From Deltaproteobacteria bacterium (GTDB lineage Bacteria > Myxococcota_A > Polyangia > JAAYKL01), in assembly GCA_028713995.1 (NCBI GenBank), contig JAQTNF010000035.1:1-40910 (forward strand): a stretch of DNA of 40,910 nt, given 5' to 3'. The notes beneath the pieces are model-generated. The model ran no database searches, was not told the DNA's origin, and saw nothing but the letters and a program-made list of their open reading frames with translations. Below are positions 8,383 to 17,380 of this stretch, piece after piece (the first letter of the stretch is position 1; each line of letters opens with the position of its first letter). The position numbers were made by a program, and so were the translations under genes.

Positions 8383-9072
8383 ATGGCTGAGAGGACGACA
8401 ACAGCAGTGTGGCCGCTCGTCGTGGTGTTCGCGATCTTCGCGACGAGCCTGGGAGCTGCGGCGTACTTGTACAACCATGTCCAGGACCAGCATTTCCGGC
8501 GCGAGAAGGGGGCCGATCTTCTTGCCGTCGCTGACCGCCACCGAAGCGATTCGGACCCGGTCCTCGGGATCGTCGCAACCGTGCGCGATTCACAAGGCGA
8601 CGAGGCTCACGCGGCGGCGCTGGTGCTGGTCGAAATCGACCCCATCAGCTCCCTGTATCCGTTTCTCCAGACATGGCCCGTGCCGACCTCCACGGCCGAG
8701 ACCCTGCTCGTGCACCGCGAGGGCGACGAGGTCGTGTTCCTGAACGAGCCGAGGCACAAGAAGGGCACGATTCTCAGGTTGCGGTTCTCCGCCGACAAGC
8801 GCGACCTGCCGGCGGCCATGGCCGTGCGCGGCAAGGAGGGAGTCGCGAATGGCGTCGACTACCGAGGTGCGCGCGTGGTGGCGGCGGTCCGCCGCGTCCC
8901 GGACTCCCCCTGGTTCCTCCGCCTGCACGGGCGCGAGAAATACTCGGGCACGGGCATGGGGCTCTCCATCTGCAGGAAAATCGTGGAGCGCAACGGCGGC
9001 AGGATCTGGGTGGAGTCCGAGACGGGACGGGGCTCCACGTTCCATTTCACGATTCCGGCAACGGAGGTGTGA
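8383..9072 (+). pseudogene. Sensor histidine kinase lacking its catalytic core
   Basis: This is a 229-residue product from the ATG at 8383, which has a GGGATGGA-like site upstream; the start is uncertain. Residues 8-30 form a transmembrane helix, followed by about 150 residues of extracellular sensor sequence ending at RVPDSPWFL, typical of membrane-bound sensor kinases. The next residue begins [17 protein letters not shown], the last part of a HATPase domain (the G2 box), then the normal C-terminus ([15 protein letters not shown]). The second membrane helix, PAS region, phospho-acceptor His and N box are missing, yet the frame is intact across about 8917-8925. It cannot autophosphorylate. 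It is followed four bases later by a response regulator, so the ancestral gene was probably its partner kinase. Assembly collapse is the alternative. Confidence 0.8.
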
Positions 9073-9076
9073 CGCC

Positions 9077-9526
9077 ATGAAGGACGCGAGCAGACCGATC
9101 GAGATCCTCCTCGTGGAGGACAACCCGGCGGACGTGCGCCTGACTCGGGAGGCCCTCAAGGACGGCAAGGTCCTGAACCGGATCCACGTGGCGACGGACG
9201 GCGAGGAGGCCATCGCCTATCTGCGTCGGAGAAAGCCGTTCGAGGGAGCGCCGCGGCCAGACCTCATCCTGCTCGACCTGAACCTGCCGAGGAAGGACGG
9301 ACGCGAGGTGCTGGCCGAGATCAAGACGGACGAGGATCTGCTCCGGATCCCGGCCGTGATCCTGACCTCCTCCGCGGCCGAGACGGACATCCTGCGGGCC
9401 TACGACCTCCACGCGAACTGCTACGTCACGAAGCCCGTGGATCTCGCGCAGTTCATGACGGTCGTGCAGTCCATCGAGGGGTTCTGGTTCAGCGTCGTGA
9501 CGCTGCCTCCGGACAGCGGCCGATGA
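9077..9526 (+). CDS. Single-domain response regulator (Rcp1-like)
   Basis: This is a 149-residue receiver domain with no output domain. Acidic pair E14-D15 (LVEDNPADV), phospho-acceptor D67 (LILLDLNLP), the TSS switch and the KPVDL lysine loop are all present. The insertion between strands 2 and 3 ([16 protein letters not shown]) is typical of Rcp1-type regulators, usually encoded beside phytochrome or PAS kinases. GGAGG (9063-9067) sits inside the end of the preceding kinase gene. The stop overlaps the next start as ATGA, so this protein and the hybrid kinase are translationally coupled. With the upstream kinase broken, its phosphate donor may now be the downstream hybrid kinase. Confidence 0.92.
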   Translation: MKDASRPIEILLVEDNPADVRLTREALKDGKVLNRIHVATDGEEAIAYLRRRKPFEGAPRPDLILLDLNLPRKDGREVLAEIKTDEDLLRIPAVILTSSAAETDILRAYDLHANCYVTKPVDLAQFMTVVQSIEGFWFSVVTLPPDSGR

Positions 9527-11829
9527 GCACCGCACCCCTCGTCGTCCTGCTCGTCGAGGACAACCCCGGCGACGCCCGGCTGATCGAGATCGCGCTTTGC
9601 GACCCGGCGCGGGCGGATTGCGTCGTCGAGCGCGCGACCACGCTGGCGGCCGGCCTCGAGCGCCTGGCGAAGGGCGGGATCGACGCCGTCCTCCTCGATC
9701 TGGGTCTCCCCGACAGCGTCGGGCTCGAAACCTTTGCGAGGGTGCGACGCGAGTTCTCGGACGCGCCCATCGTCGTGATCACCGGGAACGACGACGAGCG
9801 GGCCGCGCTCGAGGCGATGCGCCACGGAGCGCAGGACTACCTGGTCAAGGGCAGCGTGGACGGCGTCCTCCTCGCGCGATCCGTGCGGTACGCCGTGGAG
9901 CGCAAGCGACTCGAGGAGGCGCTGCGCAAGAGCGAGGAGCTTCTGCGCACCGTGTTGAACAACGCCCCGATCACGATATTCGCCGTGGACAAACAGGGGC
10001 TGTTCACGCTCTCCGAGGGCAAGAGCCTGGACACGGTCAGGCTGAAACCCGGCGAAAATGTCGGCACGTCGGCGATGGACCTGTATGAATCGCTGCCGGT
10101 GATCCTGCCGGACGGCAAGACGATCTGCGGACAGGAAGTGATCCGTCGGGTGATGGCCGGCGAAACATTGGCGGGTATCACCGAGCTGAGAGGCATCCAG
10201 TTCGACAACCAGTTCGTGCCGTACCGCGACGCCCAGGGCCAGATCATCGGCATGATCGGTGTGGCCACAATCATCACCGAGCGGTTGCACGCCGAGAGCG
10301 CGCTGCGGGAGAGCGAAAGGAAGTACCGTGAGCTGTTCGACAACGCGGGCGAGGCCATCCTCATCGCGGACGCCGAGACGGCGATCATCCTGGACGCCAA
10401 CAAGGCGGCGGAGGCGCTGCTCGGCAGGGCGAAACACGAGATCGTCGGCATCAACAGGTTGGACATCCATCCCGCCGGCAGGGCGTCCGACTACCGCGAA
10501 GAATTCGAGCTGCACGTCAGGCTCGGTCACGTCACGGACATGGAATCGGAGATCATCAGGAAGGACGGGACGATCATTCCCGTCCGCATCAGCGCCAAAG
10601 TGATCGATCTCGAAGGCAGGAAAGTCATCCAGGGAATCTTCACGGACGTCACCGAACGCAGGCGGGCCGAGGAGGAGAAGTCCACGCTCGCGGTCCAGCT
10701 CCAACAGGCGCAGAAGATGGAGGCCGTGGGGCAGCTCGCGGGCGGCGTGGCCCACGACTTCAACAACATCCTCTCCGTAGTCCTGACCTACGCCGACTTC
10801 ATCATGGACGAGGTTCCGGAAGGGAGCCCGATCCGCGGCGACGTGGACGAGATCCGGGAGGCCGGAGAGCGCGCCGCAGCGCTCACGCGCCAGCTCCTCG
10901 CCTTCAGCCGCAAGCAGAAGGCTCAGCCCAGGCTGGTCGATCCGAACCAGATCATCCGCACCCTGGCCAAGATGTTGCGCCGCCTCATCGGCGAGGACAT
11001 CGCCCTCGATCTCGACCTCGACGACAACACCGGCCGGGCCCTCCTCGATCCGACCCAGCTCGAGCAGATCCTGGTCAACCTGACAGTGAACGCGAGGGAC
11101 GCCATGCCCCAAGGGGGCAGGCTCGCCATGTCGACCCGAAACGTATGGCTCGACGGGGACGCCGCCGCCGTCCGCCCCGGGCTTTCCGCCGGGAGCCACG
11201 TCGAGATCGCGGTGTGTGACACGGGCACCGGCATCCCCGCGGAAGTCCTGCCGCGCATCTTCGATCCGTTCTTCAGCACCAAGGGCAAGGGCACCGGCCT
11301 CGGGCTCTCCATCGTGCACGGCGCGGTGGCCGAAAACCACGGCCACGTGGGGGTCTCGAGCGAGCCGGGCGCCGGGACCACGTTCAAGGTGCTCTTCCCG
11401 CGCACGGCCGGCGCGCTCCCGTCGGTGGCGCCGCCCGAGGACGGGACGTGGCACATGGGCCGGGGCGAGACGATCCTGGTCGTCGAGGACGACGCCGCCG
11501 TGAGGCGGGCCACGTCGCGCACCCTCGTGGAGAGCGGCTACCTCGTGATCGAGGCGGAAGGCGGGGAGCAGGCGCTCGCGAGGTGCAGGGAGAATCCTGG
11601 CGGCCTGAGGCTGGTGCTCACGGACGTCATCATGCCGGGAATGAGCGGGCCGGAGCTGGCGAGGCGCCTGGCCGATGTCCGTCCCGGGCTGCGCGTCGTT
11701 TACTGCAGCGGGTACACGGACGACATGCTCGCGAGGCAGGGGCTGCCCGCGTCCGGCGCGGTGGTCGTCAACAAGCCCATCGAGCGCAGCGACCTCCTGC
11801 GCAAGCTCCGGGAGGTGCTCGACGGGTAA
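9523..11829 (+). CDS. Hybrid histidine kinase REC-PAS-PAS-HisKA-HATPase-REC
   Basis: This 768-residue cytoplasmic kinase has no membrane helix. An N-terminal receiver (about 5-122) carries acceptor D59 and K109. Two PAS domains follow (about 137-258 and 268-382, the second ending in the [13 protein letters not shown] motif). The HisKA domain carries H411 in [11 protein letters not shown], a class usual in PAS hybrid kinases. A complete HATPase has NLTVNARDA (N box), DTGTGI (G1), FDPFFSTK (F) and GTGLGLSIV (G2). The C-terminal receiver has acceptor D701 and KPIERSDL. The architecture suggests an intramolecular phosphorelay that also receives from another kinase. It starts within the stop of the preceding regulator gene. 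Stimulus unknown. Confidence 0.93.
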   Translation: MSTAPLVVLLVEDNPGDARLIEIALCDPARADCVVERATTLAAGLERLAKGGIDAVLLDLGLPDSVGLETFARVRREFSDAPIVVITGNDDERAALEAMRHGAQDYLVKGSVDGVLLARSVRYAVERKRLEEALRKSEELLRTVLNNAPITIFAVDKQGLFTLSEGKSLDTVRLKPGENVGTSAMDLYESLPVILPDGKTICGQEVIRRVMAGETLAGITELRGIQFDNQFVPYRDAQGQIIGMIGVATIITERLHAESALRESERKYRELFDNAGEAILIADAETAIILDANKAAEALLGRAKHEIVGINRLDIHPAGRASDYREEFELHVRLGHVTDMESEIIRKDGTIIPVRISAKVIDLEGRKVIQGIFTDVTERRRAEEEKSTLAVQLQQAQKMEAVGQLAGGVAHDFNNILSVVLTYADFIMDEVPEGSPIRGDVDEIREAGERAAALTRQLLAFSRKQKAQPRLVDPNQIIRTLAKMLRRLIGEDIALDLDLDDNTGRALLDPTQLEQILVNLTVNARDAMPQGGRLAMSTRNVWLDGDAAAVRPGLSAGSHVEIAVCDTGTGIPAEVLPRIFDPFFSTKGKGTGLGLSIVHGAVAENHGHVGVSSEPGAGTTFKVLFPRTAGALPSVAPPEDGTWHMGRGETILVVEDDAAVRRATSRTLVESGYLVIEAEGGEQALARCRENPGGLRLVLTDVIMPGMSGPELARRLADVRPGLRVVYCSGYTDDMLARQGLPASGAVVVNKPIERSDLLRKLREVLDG

Positions 11830-11903
11830 GCGCGACCCGATCACGGGCTCTTCGGCGCCATTCATCCATCTGATCTGAAAGGAAGAAGAAGGAGCAACGA
11901 ACC

Positions 11904-13163
11904 ATGCAACGACACAACAGCATCTCGGCAGGCACCATGCCGTGGCTCATGCTCGCAGCCGGCCTCGGGCTCTTCGCCTGCGGCGGCGGCTCGGGAGGAC
12001 ATGACCTCGGCGGAGGGATGACCGACGACACGGACACCGGCTCCGACGGCGATTCGGACGCGGACGGGGACACCGATTCCGACACGGACGGGGACACCGA
12101 TTCCGACACGGATGTTGATGCCGGCGAGGACGCGGGCGCCAAGATCCCCAACGTCGTGTTCGTGACCTCGACCGCACATGCCTCGAACGCGCTCGGAGGG
12201 CTGGCCGGGGCGGACGCCATCTGCGCGGAGCGAGCCGCGACCGCGGGGCTCGAAGGCACGTACGTGGCGTGGCTCTCCACTTCCGAGGGAGACGCGAAGG
12301 ATCGGCTCGCCGGCTCGCGAGGATGGGTTCGCACCGACGGTCTGCCGTTCGCGGACGAAGTCTCGGACCTGACGGCCGGCGTGATCTGGTACCCGCCCAG
12401 GCTCGACGAGCTCGGGAACGAGGTCGACCCGCTGACCTTCGTCTCCACCGGAACGAGCCCGGACGGGACCGCGCACGCGGACCTCCTGTGCAACGACTGG
12501 ACCTATGCCGACGCCGGTGTGGCGGGCGACGCCGGCGTAACGGGCGACGCGGAAATCGGCTCGGCATACGGCGGCACGGACATCTGGACCAATTGGGGCA
12601 ACGCGGCGTGCGACATCCCGAGGGCGCTCTACTGCTTCGGGATCGGCAACGACACCCCGGTCGCACCGCAGCCGCAGTCCGGCCGCATCGCCTTCGTGTC
12701 GGCCGCGGCGTTCATGCCCGGGGGCGGCCTCGCGGCCGCGGATGCGCGGTGCCAGGCCGAAGCTGCGGCCGCTTCGCTCGCGGGGACGTTCCGTGCCCTC
12801 CTCGCGGCCGGTTCGGCGAGCGCCGCATCGCGCTTCTCGGCCGCGGGCGCTGCGTGGGTGCGCAGGGACGGCGTGCCGGTGGCGTCGAGCGCGGCCGCGT
12901 TCCTCGGCGGCGAGCTCCCCGTCGCCGCCATCGCGCTGGCCGCGGACGGCAAGACGTACCTGGGCAACACCGGCGTGTGGAGCGGGGCTGCGGCCGTGGA
13001 CGAGACCCCGGGGGCGGACATGACGTGCAGCGATTGGACCGCGGCGACCGCGGCCGAACACGGCAGGGGCGGCAGGGCCGGGACGACCAGCCCGTTCTTC
13101 TTCGACATGGACTCGAACGGATGCGGCGACACATGGATCCATCTCTTGTGCCTTGAGGAGTGA
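11904..13163 (+). CDS. Asp-linker lipoprotein with two DUF1554-like domains
   Basis: This 419-residue protein has a signal peptide ending in LFAC, making C26 the predicted lipid anchor. Gly/Asp-rich residues 27-75 include a D-[ST]-D repeat linker of the type shared by five proteins here. Two copies of a domain follow. The first starts near residue 80 (VVFVTSTAHASNALGGLAG, then GWVRTDGLPFAD and LYCFG). The second starts near residue 262 (IAFVSAAAFMPGGGLAAAD, then AWVRRDGVPVA and HLLCLEE). This pattern resembles the DUF1554 lectin-like/endostatin-like fold known from leptospiral and deltaproteobacterial surface lipoproteins; that match is from memory. A GGAG site lies upstream of the ATG. Function is probably surface binding; no catalytic motif was seen. 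Confidence 0.82.
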   Translation: MQRHNSISAGTMPWLMLAAGLGLFACGGGSGGHDLGGGMTDDTDTGSDGDSDADGDTDSDTDGDTDSDTDVDAGEDAGAKIPNVVFVTSTAHASNALGGLAGADAICAERAATAGLEGTYVAWLSTSEGDAKDRLAGSRGWVRTDGLPFADEVSDLTAGVIWYPPRLDELGNEVDPLTFVSTGTSPDGTAHADLLCNDWTYADAGVAGDAGVTGDAEIGSAYGGTDIWTNWGNAACDIPRALYCFGIGNDTPVAPQPQSGRIAFVSAAAFMPGGGLAAADARCQAEAAAASLAGTFRALLAAGSASAASRFSAAGAAWVRRDGVPVASSAAAFLGGELPVAAIALAADGKTYLGNTGVWSGAAAVDETPGADMTCSDWTAATAAEHGRGGRAGTTSPFFFDMDSNGCGDTWIHLLCLEE

Positions 13164-13255
13164 TCCCGGCGGCCGGCCCGCGGGCTCGCGCATCCGGGGA
13201 ACATCGTTGCGCCATGCGGGTGCGCGGCTTATAACCCGTCGCGGAGGTGCACGGC

Positions 13256-14593
13256 ATGGGAGCTCAGGGCGCAGGAAGGCCAAGAGGCGAGGCAGTGACC
13301 CAGCTCCACCGCGCCCGCAAGGGCGAGACAACCGCACAGATGAGGAGGGTCGCCGAGCGCGAGCGCCTCGATCCCGACATGGTGCGCGACGAGGTGGCGA
13401 AAGGCCGGTTGGTCATTCCGGCAAACGTGCACCACCGCAGCCTCGACGCCCAGGCCATCGGCGACGCGGTCACCTGCAAGATCAACACGAACATCGGCGG
13501 CTCCACCGTGCATTCCGACGCGCAGGAGGAGCTGTGCAAGCTTCGCCTTGCCTTGAGCCTCGGCTCGGACGCGGTCATGGACCTCACCACCGGTCCGCAC
13601 ATCGGCGCCATCCGCGCCGCGCTGCTCGACGCGTGCCCGGCGCCGCTCGGCACCGTGCCGATCTACGAGGCCATGGAGCGCGTGGAACGAGTGGAGGATC
13701 TTACGGCCGACGGGCTGCTCGGGTGCATCGAGGAGCAGGCGCTCCAGGGCGTCGATTTCGTCACCGTGCACGCCGGGCTGCTCGCGCAGCACGTTCCCCT
13801 CGCTATGAAGCGGCTCGCCGGCATCGTGAGCCGCGGCGGCGCGCTCCTGGCCGCCTGGATGGCGCACCACGGCCGCGAGAACCCGCTCTACGAGAATTTT
13901 GATCGGCTGCTCGACATCTGCCGCGCGCACGATCTCACCTTGAGCCTGGGCGACGGGCTGCGGCCCGGGTGCCTCGCGGACGCCAGCGACGAGGCCCAGC
14001 TCGCCGAATTGAAGACCCTCGGCGCTCTCGTGGAGCGCTGCCACGAGGCCGAGGTGCAGGTCATGGTGGAGGGCCCGGGCCACGTCCCGTTCGACGAGAT
14101 CGCCATGAACATGCGGCTCGAGCGCGAGTGGTGCCGCGAGGCGCCGTTCTACGTGCTCGGGCCCGTGGTGACCGACATCGCGCCCGGCTACGATCACATC
14201 ACGGCCGCCATCGGCGCCACCATGGCGGCGTTCTCGGGCGCGGCCATGCTGTGCTACGTGACTCCTCGCGAGCACCTGGGCCTGCCGGATCTCGAGGACG
14301 TGCGCCAGGGCGTGATCGCGTTCAAGATCGCGGCCCACGCGGCCGACGTTGCGCGCAAGCGGCCCGGCGCGCGGGAGCGGGACGACGCGCTCTCAAGGGC
14401 GCGCGTGGCCTTCGACTGGGACAGGGTCTTCGAGCTCTCCCTCGACCCGCACCGGGCGCGGGCCATGTACGAGGCGGCGCGCGTCGAGTCTTCGGTTCCA
14501 GGCTCGGACTACTGCTCCATGTGTGGGCCCAAGTTCTGCGCCATGAAGGTCTCGAAGGCGGTCAAGGCGATAGTGCCAGGCACTAGGGATTAA
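13256..14593 (+). CDS. thiC: Phosphomethylpyrimidine synthase (radical SAM, thiamine biosynthesis)
   Basis: ThiC converts aminoimidazole ribotide to HMP-phosphate for the pyrimidine half of thiamine, using S-adenosylmethionine and a [4Fe-4S] cluster. The 445-residue protein is the short bacterial/archaeal form. Family motifs are [49 protein letters not shown] and [10 protein letters not shown], and the C-terminal cluster motif C-x2-C-x4-C (CSMCGPKFC) is intact. The ATG at 13256 follows GGAGGT. No TPP riboswitch (CTGAGA core) is visible in the 92 bases upstream, which is unusual for thiC. The last six residues (VPGTRD) and the TAA are encoded by the left inverted repeat of the adjoining transposable element, so the native tail was replaced. 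Confidence 0.95.
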   Translation: MGAQGAGRPRGEAVTQLHRARKGETTAQMRRVAERERLDPDMVRDEVAKGRLVIPANVHHRSLDAQAIGDAVTCKINTNIGGSTVHSDAQEELCKLRLALSLGSDAVMDLTTGPHIGAIRAALLDACPAPLGTVPIYEAMERVERVEDLTADGLLGCIEEQALQGVDFVTVHAGLLAQHVPLAMKRLAGIVSRGGALLAAWMAHHGRENPLYENFDRLLDICRAHDLTLSLGDGLRPGCLADASDEAQLAELKTLGALVERCHEAEVQVMVEGPGHVPFDEIAMNMRLEREWCREAPFYVLGPVVTDIAPGYDHITAAIGATMAAFSGAAMLCYVTPREHLGLPDLEDVRQGVIAFKIAAHAADVARKRPGARERDDALSRARVAFDWDRVFELSLDPHRARAMYEAARVESSVPGSDYCSMCGPKFCAMKVSKAVKAIVPGTRD

Positions 14594-14598
14594 TCATT
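14572..14598 (+). repeat. Left inverted REP-like repeat
   Basis: AGTGCCAGGCAC, T, AGG, G, ATTAATCATT. It differs from the reverse complement of the right copy at two positions. It contains the stop codons of both thiC (14591-14593, plus) and the transposase (14590-14592, minus), which share the TTAA tetranucleotide. Confidence 0.85.
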
Positions 14599-15510
14599 TC
14601 CGGCCAACTCCTCGACCGCCGACGCCATGGCATCGATGCGCGCATCCGTCCCCCTCCCGTCGCGCACGCGCTTCGCCGCCTGGCTCACGCTGACCGGGTG
14701 CATACGCAGCGCCCTGCCCGCCTCCACGTTCGTCAGCCCGGCTCCATGGACCAGCCACCATGCGGCCACCACACGCGGCAGGTTCCCCGCCCGGCCGTGC
14801 CTCGTCCTGCGCAGCTCCGCCGTGGGCACCCGCGCGGCGCGCGCCACGTGCTCCAGTGCCTTCGTCGCGGGAAAGGCCTTCGTCGCCCTCGCCTTCGCCT
14901 CCGCCACCCCCTTCTTCCTCGAGCGCCGGACATCGAAGTCGACCGCCTCGAACCCGTGCGGCGCCTCGACCCGCCCTATCCTCACGTGCCGGACGAAGTC
15001 CCGGTACCCTCGCACGCCGCCGAGCGCCGCGAGGTGCTCGGCCATGGAGAGCCAGTCAGGGCTCGGCGAGCGGCCGGCGTAGGCCGGATGGCTGGTCCAG
15101 ATCGCGTCGTCGACGCGCGCGACGAGGCCGGCGCGCACCGGGTTCAGGTGGATGTAGGCGAGCAGGTGGAGCCAGTGCTCGTCGCGGAGGACGGGTCGGT
15201 GGTGGAAGCGCCCGCGGAACAAGGGGCCGTCCCAGGAGTGCGCGCGGTTCACTCCGCGGGCGTAGCCGGACAGCAGGAAGGACATGGCCTGGCTGAGCCG
15301 CCCGCGCTCCGATTCGACGAGGAGGTGGAAGTGGTTCGGCATGAGCGCGTACGCGTGGACGCGCAGCCCGAAGCGGTCGGGCAGCTCGCCGAGGATCGAG
15401 AGGAACAGGGCGCAGCTGCGGTCGTCGAAGAAGATCGGGGCGCGGCGGGCGCCGCGGCTCATGACGTGGTGCCGGGCGCCGGGGTGGTCGATGCGAGGCG
15501 GTCTGGGCAT
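14590..15510 (-). CDS. REP-associated tyrosine (Y1, HUH) transposase with C-terminal DnaA-like HTH
   Basis: This 306-residue protein has the IS200-like Y1 domain with HUH motif H60-F-H62 ([11 protein letters not shown]) and [12 protein letters not shown] carrying the likely catalytic Y119, equivalent to the TnpA_REP tyrosine. The second half has a helix-turn-helix region resembling the DnaA C-terminal domain ([16 protein letters not shown], then [19 protein letters not shown]), a common RAYT accessory domain for binding REP DNA. The ATG is preceded by AGGGAG. The gene looks intact and lies between 27-base inverted repeats. It converges on thiC; the two coding regions overlap by four bases inside the left repeat. 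RAYTs are usually single-copy and domesticated rather than freely transposing. Confidence 0.9.
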   Translation of the reverse strand: MPRPPRIDHPGARHHVMSRGARRAPIFFDDRSCALFLSILGELPDRFGLRVHAYALMPNHFHLLVESERGRLSQAMSFLLSGYARGVNRAHSWDGPLFRGRFHHRPVLRDEHWLHLLAYIHLNPVRAGLVARVDDAIWTSHPAYAGRSPSPDWLSMAEHLAALGGVRGYRDFVRHVRIGRVEAPHGFEAVDFDVRRSRKKGVAEAKARATKAFPATKALEHVARAARVPTAELRRTRHGRAGNLPRVVAAWWLVHGAGLTNVEAGRALRMHPVSVSQAAKRVRDGRGTDARIDAMASAVEELAGND

Positions 15511-15553
15511 GGAGAGGCTCCCTTCGGCTGACCGCGAGGCGTCTATCAGAAAT

Positions 15554-15580
15554 AATGATTAATTCCTGGTGCCTGGCACT
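15554..15580 (-). repeat. Right inverted REP-like repeat
   Basis: Read on the minus strand: AGTGCCAGGCAC, C, AGG, A, ATTAATCATT. It matches the left copy at 25 of 27 positions. It lies 43 bases upstream of the transposase start codon, so it could double as part of the transposase promoter region. Confidence 0.85.
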
Positions 15581-15610
15581 GATCCCATCGTCCGAAACAT
15601 CACACCCACG

Positions 15611-15653
15611 AAAAAAGCCTTCCGGCGCAACCAGCTGGAAGGCTTGTGTTTTT
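15611..15653 (-). terminator. Terminator after tRNA-Arg, possibly bidirectional
   Basis: A perfect nine-base stem (15615-15623 AAGCCTTCC with 15637-15645 GGAAGGCTT) is flanked by an A-run on the left (T-run for minus-strand transcripts) and a T-rich GTGTTTTT on the right. It starts two bases beyond the tRNA CCA end. Confidence 0.8.
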
Positions 15654-15654
15654 C

Positions 15655-15731
15655 TGGCGGGCGATGCGCGGTTCGAACGCGCGACCTTCGGTTCCGGAGA
15701 CCGACGCTCTATCCAACTGAGCTAATCGCCC
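15655..15731 (-). tRNA. tRNA-Arg, anticodon CCG
   Basis: On the minus strand the acceptor GGGCGAT pairs perfectly with ATCGCCC. D and T arms are regular (T stem GCGCG/CGCGC), and the anticodon loop CTCCGGA gives CCG, reading CGG. The discriminator is G and CCA is encoded (15655-15657), unlike the tRNA-Met in this window. Confidence 0.93.
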
Positions 15732-15850
15732 GGGGCGGCCCCTGATTAGCCCAAGGCCCCACCCGTGTCAAACACGGCCCGGGAATTGGACTCGGCATCC
15801 TGCGCGCTGGTAACGAGAAGGGAGGGGGCGCGGAGCGCGAGGAGGACACG

Positions 15851-16783
15851 ATGACGGCGAAGAAGGTCGGCGTGCTGATGGGCGGGCTCTCGGCCGAGCG
15901 CGAGGTCTCGCTGCGCAGCGGCAAGGCGGTGCTGGGTGCGGTTGCGCGCCTGGGCTACGAAGCGGTGGGCATCGACGCGGGCCGCGATCTCGACGTGAAG
16001 CTGCGCGAAAGCAGGGTCGAGGCCGTGGTCATCGCGCTGCACGGGCGCCTGGGCGAGGACGGCACGGTCCAGGGGCTGCTCGAGGTGATGGGCATCCCCT
16101 ACTCGGGCTCGCCGGTCCTGGCCTCGGCGCTCGCCATGGACAAGGTGCTCACGCGCCAGGTGCTCGTGGGGTGCGGCCTGCCCATGGCCGAGGGCTTCGC
16201 GCTCGGACGCGACGACGCCGCCAGGCTTCCGCCCGGGTGGGCGCCGCCCGTGGTGGTCAAGCCGGCCACCGAAGGGTCGTCCGTGGGCGTGACGATTGTC
16301 AAGAACCCCGCGGCCTTCGAAGCCGCGGTCGTCACGGCGCTCAAGTGCTCGGACCGGGCCGTGGTCGAGAGGTTCGTGGCCGGCACCGAGGTGAACGTGG
16401 CCGTGCTCGACGGCAAGGCGCTCGGCGCGGTGGAGATCGAGCCGCACCGGGAGTTCTACGACTATGAGGCCAAGTACGCGCCCGGCGGGTCGAGCCACCA
16501 CATCCCGCCGCGCATCCCCAAGGCGCGCATCGACGAGGCGCTCGAGCTCGGGCAAGCCGCATACACTGCCGTGGGTTGCGCGGGCGCCGCGCGCGTGGAC
16601 CTCATCGTTCCCCGTGAGGGGCGCACCGTGATCCTGGAGGTCAACACCATTCCCGGCATGACCGAGACGAGCCTCTTGCCCGAGATCGCGGCGTCGGCGG
16701 GCATGTCCTTCGACGCGCTCGTGAAGCGCATGATCGACGGCGCCACCCTGCACGGCCAGCCGAGCGGGTGTTCATCCCGCTAG
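15851..16783 (+). CDS. ddl: D-alanine--D-alanine ligase
   Basis: This 310-residue ATP-grasp enzyme joins two D-Ala for peptidoglycan precursors in the cytoplasm. Visible motifs are the N-terminal GGLSAEREVSLRSG, LHGRLGEDGTVQG, PYSGS, the ATP-grasp loop KPATEGSSVGV, the EVNTIPGMT metal/substrate motif near residue 265, and Arg in ARVDLIV. The ATG is preceded by GAGGAGG. Length is normal for Ddl. It stands apart from any visible mur/fts cluster: the only close neighbour downstream is a lipoprotein gene. The last 12 residues are low-information and may be a variable tail. Confidence 0.95.
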   Translation: MTAKKVGVLMGGLSAEREVSLRSGKAVLGAVARLGYEAVGIDAGRDLDVKLRESRVEAVVIALHGRLGEDGTVQGLLEVMGIPYSGSPVLASALAMDKVLTRQVLVGCGLPMAEGFALGRDDAARLPPGWAPPVVVKPATEGSSVGVTIVKNPAAFEAAVVTALKCSDRAVVERFVAGTEVNVAVLDGKALGAVEIEPHREFYDYEAKYAPGGSSHHIPPRIPKARIDEALELGQAAYTAVGCAGAARVDLIVPREGRTVILEVNTIPGMTETSLLPEIAASAGMSFDALVKRMIDGATLHGQPSGCSSR

Positions 16784-16805
16784 CCGGCGCAATCAGGAGG
16801 AAGTC

Positions 16806-17378
16806 ATGCATAAGACAATGCTTGTCGGGTTCTTCGTCGGCCTCATGAGCACGGCGTTCGGCTGCGCCGGCAGCAGCGGCGGCGGTGATGACGCGGGCGG
16901 GGCGTGCGGCGCCGGCGAATGGCAATGCGAGAGCAAAGAGTGCATCGATCAGTCGTACGTCTGCGACGGGCAGAACGACTGCGCGGGTGGGGAGGACGAG
17001 CTCGGGTGCGGTTCGGACGGGGGCGCGGACGGGAGCTCGGACACGGACGGCGACACGGACACGGATGTCGATTCGGATGCGGACGGCGACACGGATACGG
17101 ACGCCGATTCGGATGCGGACAGCGATACGGATACGGACGCCGATTCGGATGCGGACAGCGACATATCAAACTGCACCCCGGCCGCGAGCGATCCCGTGCT
17201 CACCTGCTACACGCAGAACTGCTGCGGGTATCCGCATTCCGGCGGGACGCCTCCCGGATGCAGCGCCGGCGGCGATTCTTGTTACTGCAAATGGTCCGGG
17301 AGCACCGGCTCCTACGAGGTGAATTGCACGGGGATCGGAACGCCAGAAGCCACCTGCACCTGCAACACAAGCCATTGA
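16806..17378 (+). CDS. Asp-linker lipoprotein with an LDL-receptor class A domain
   Basis: This 190-residue protein has a signal peptide ending in AFGC (predicted lipid anchor C20). Residues 34-68 form an LDLa module: six Cys at 34, 41, 46, 53, 59 and 68, with the calcium-site pattern CDGQNDC then EDELGC. The linker (about 75-119) is a D-[STA]-D repeat. The C-terminal domain of about 70 residues has nine or more Cys (TCYTQNCCGYPHSGG, then CYCKWSG and CTCN) and is probably disulfide-bonded; I do not recognise it. AGGAGG is upstream. LDLa domains are common in animals and occasional in large deltaproteobacterial surface proteins. Export to the cell surface and calcium-dependent binding are inferences. 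Confidence 0.8.
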   Translation: MHKTMLVGFFVGLMSTAFGCAGSSGGGDDAGGACGAGEWQCESKECIDQSYVCDGQNDCAGGEDELGCGSDGGADGSSDTDGDTDTDVDSDADGDTDTDADSDADSDTDTDADSDADSDISNCTPAASDPVLTCYTQNCCGYPHSGGTPPGCSAGGDSCYCKWSGSTGSYEVNCTGIGTPEATCTCNTSH

Positions 17379-17380
17379 AG

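Larger units (their letters stand above)
14572..15580. mobile_element. Y1-transposase (RAYT-type) element flanked by inverted repeats
   Basis: This unit of about 1.0 kb is bounded by 27-base inverted repeats (14572-14598 and 15554-15580) that agree at 25 positions and enclose a single HUH/Y1 transposase gene. Each repeat contains the self-complementary AGTGCCAGGCAC, able to form a small hairpin, followed by AGG and an ATTAATCATT tail. This agrees with REP elements serving as substrates of RAYT transposases. The left end overlaps the last codons of thiC. Confidence 0.8.

Noticed and set aside
9421-11865. Very long open frame on the minus strand opposite the hybrid kinase (814 codons)
   Set aside because: It lies wholly antisense to a kinase with complete domains. 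In GC-rich DNA such antisense frames are common, and its translation has no recognisable domain.
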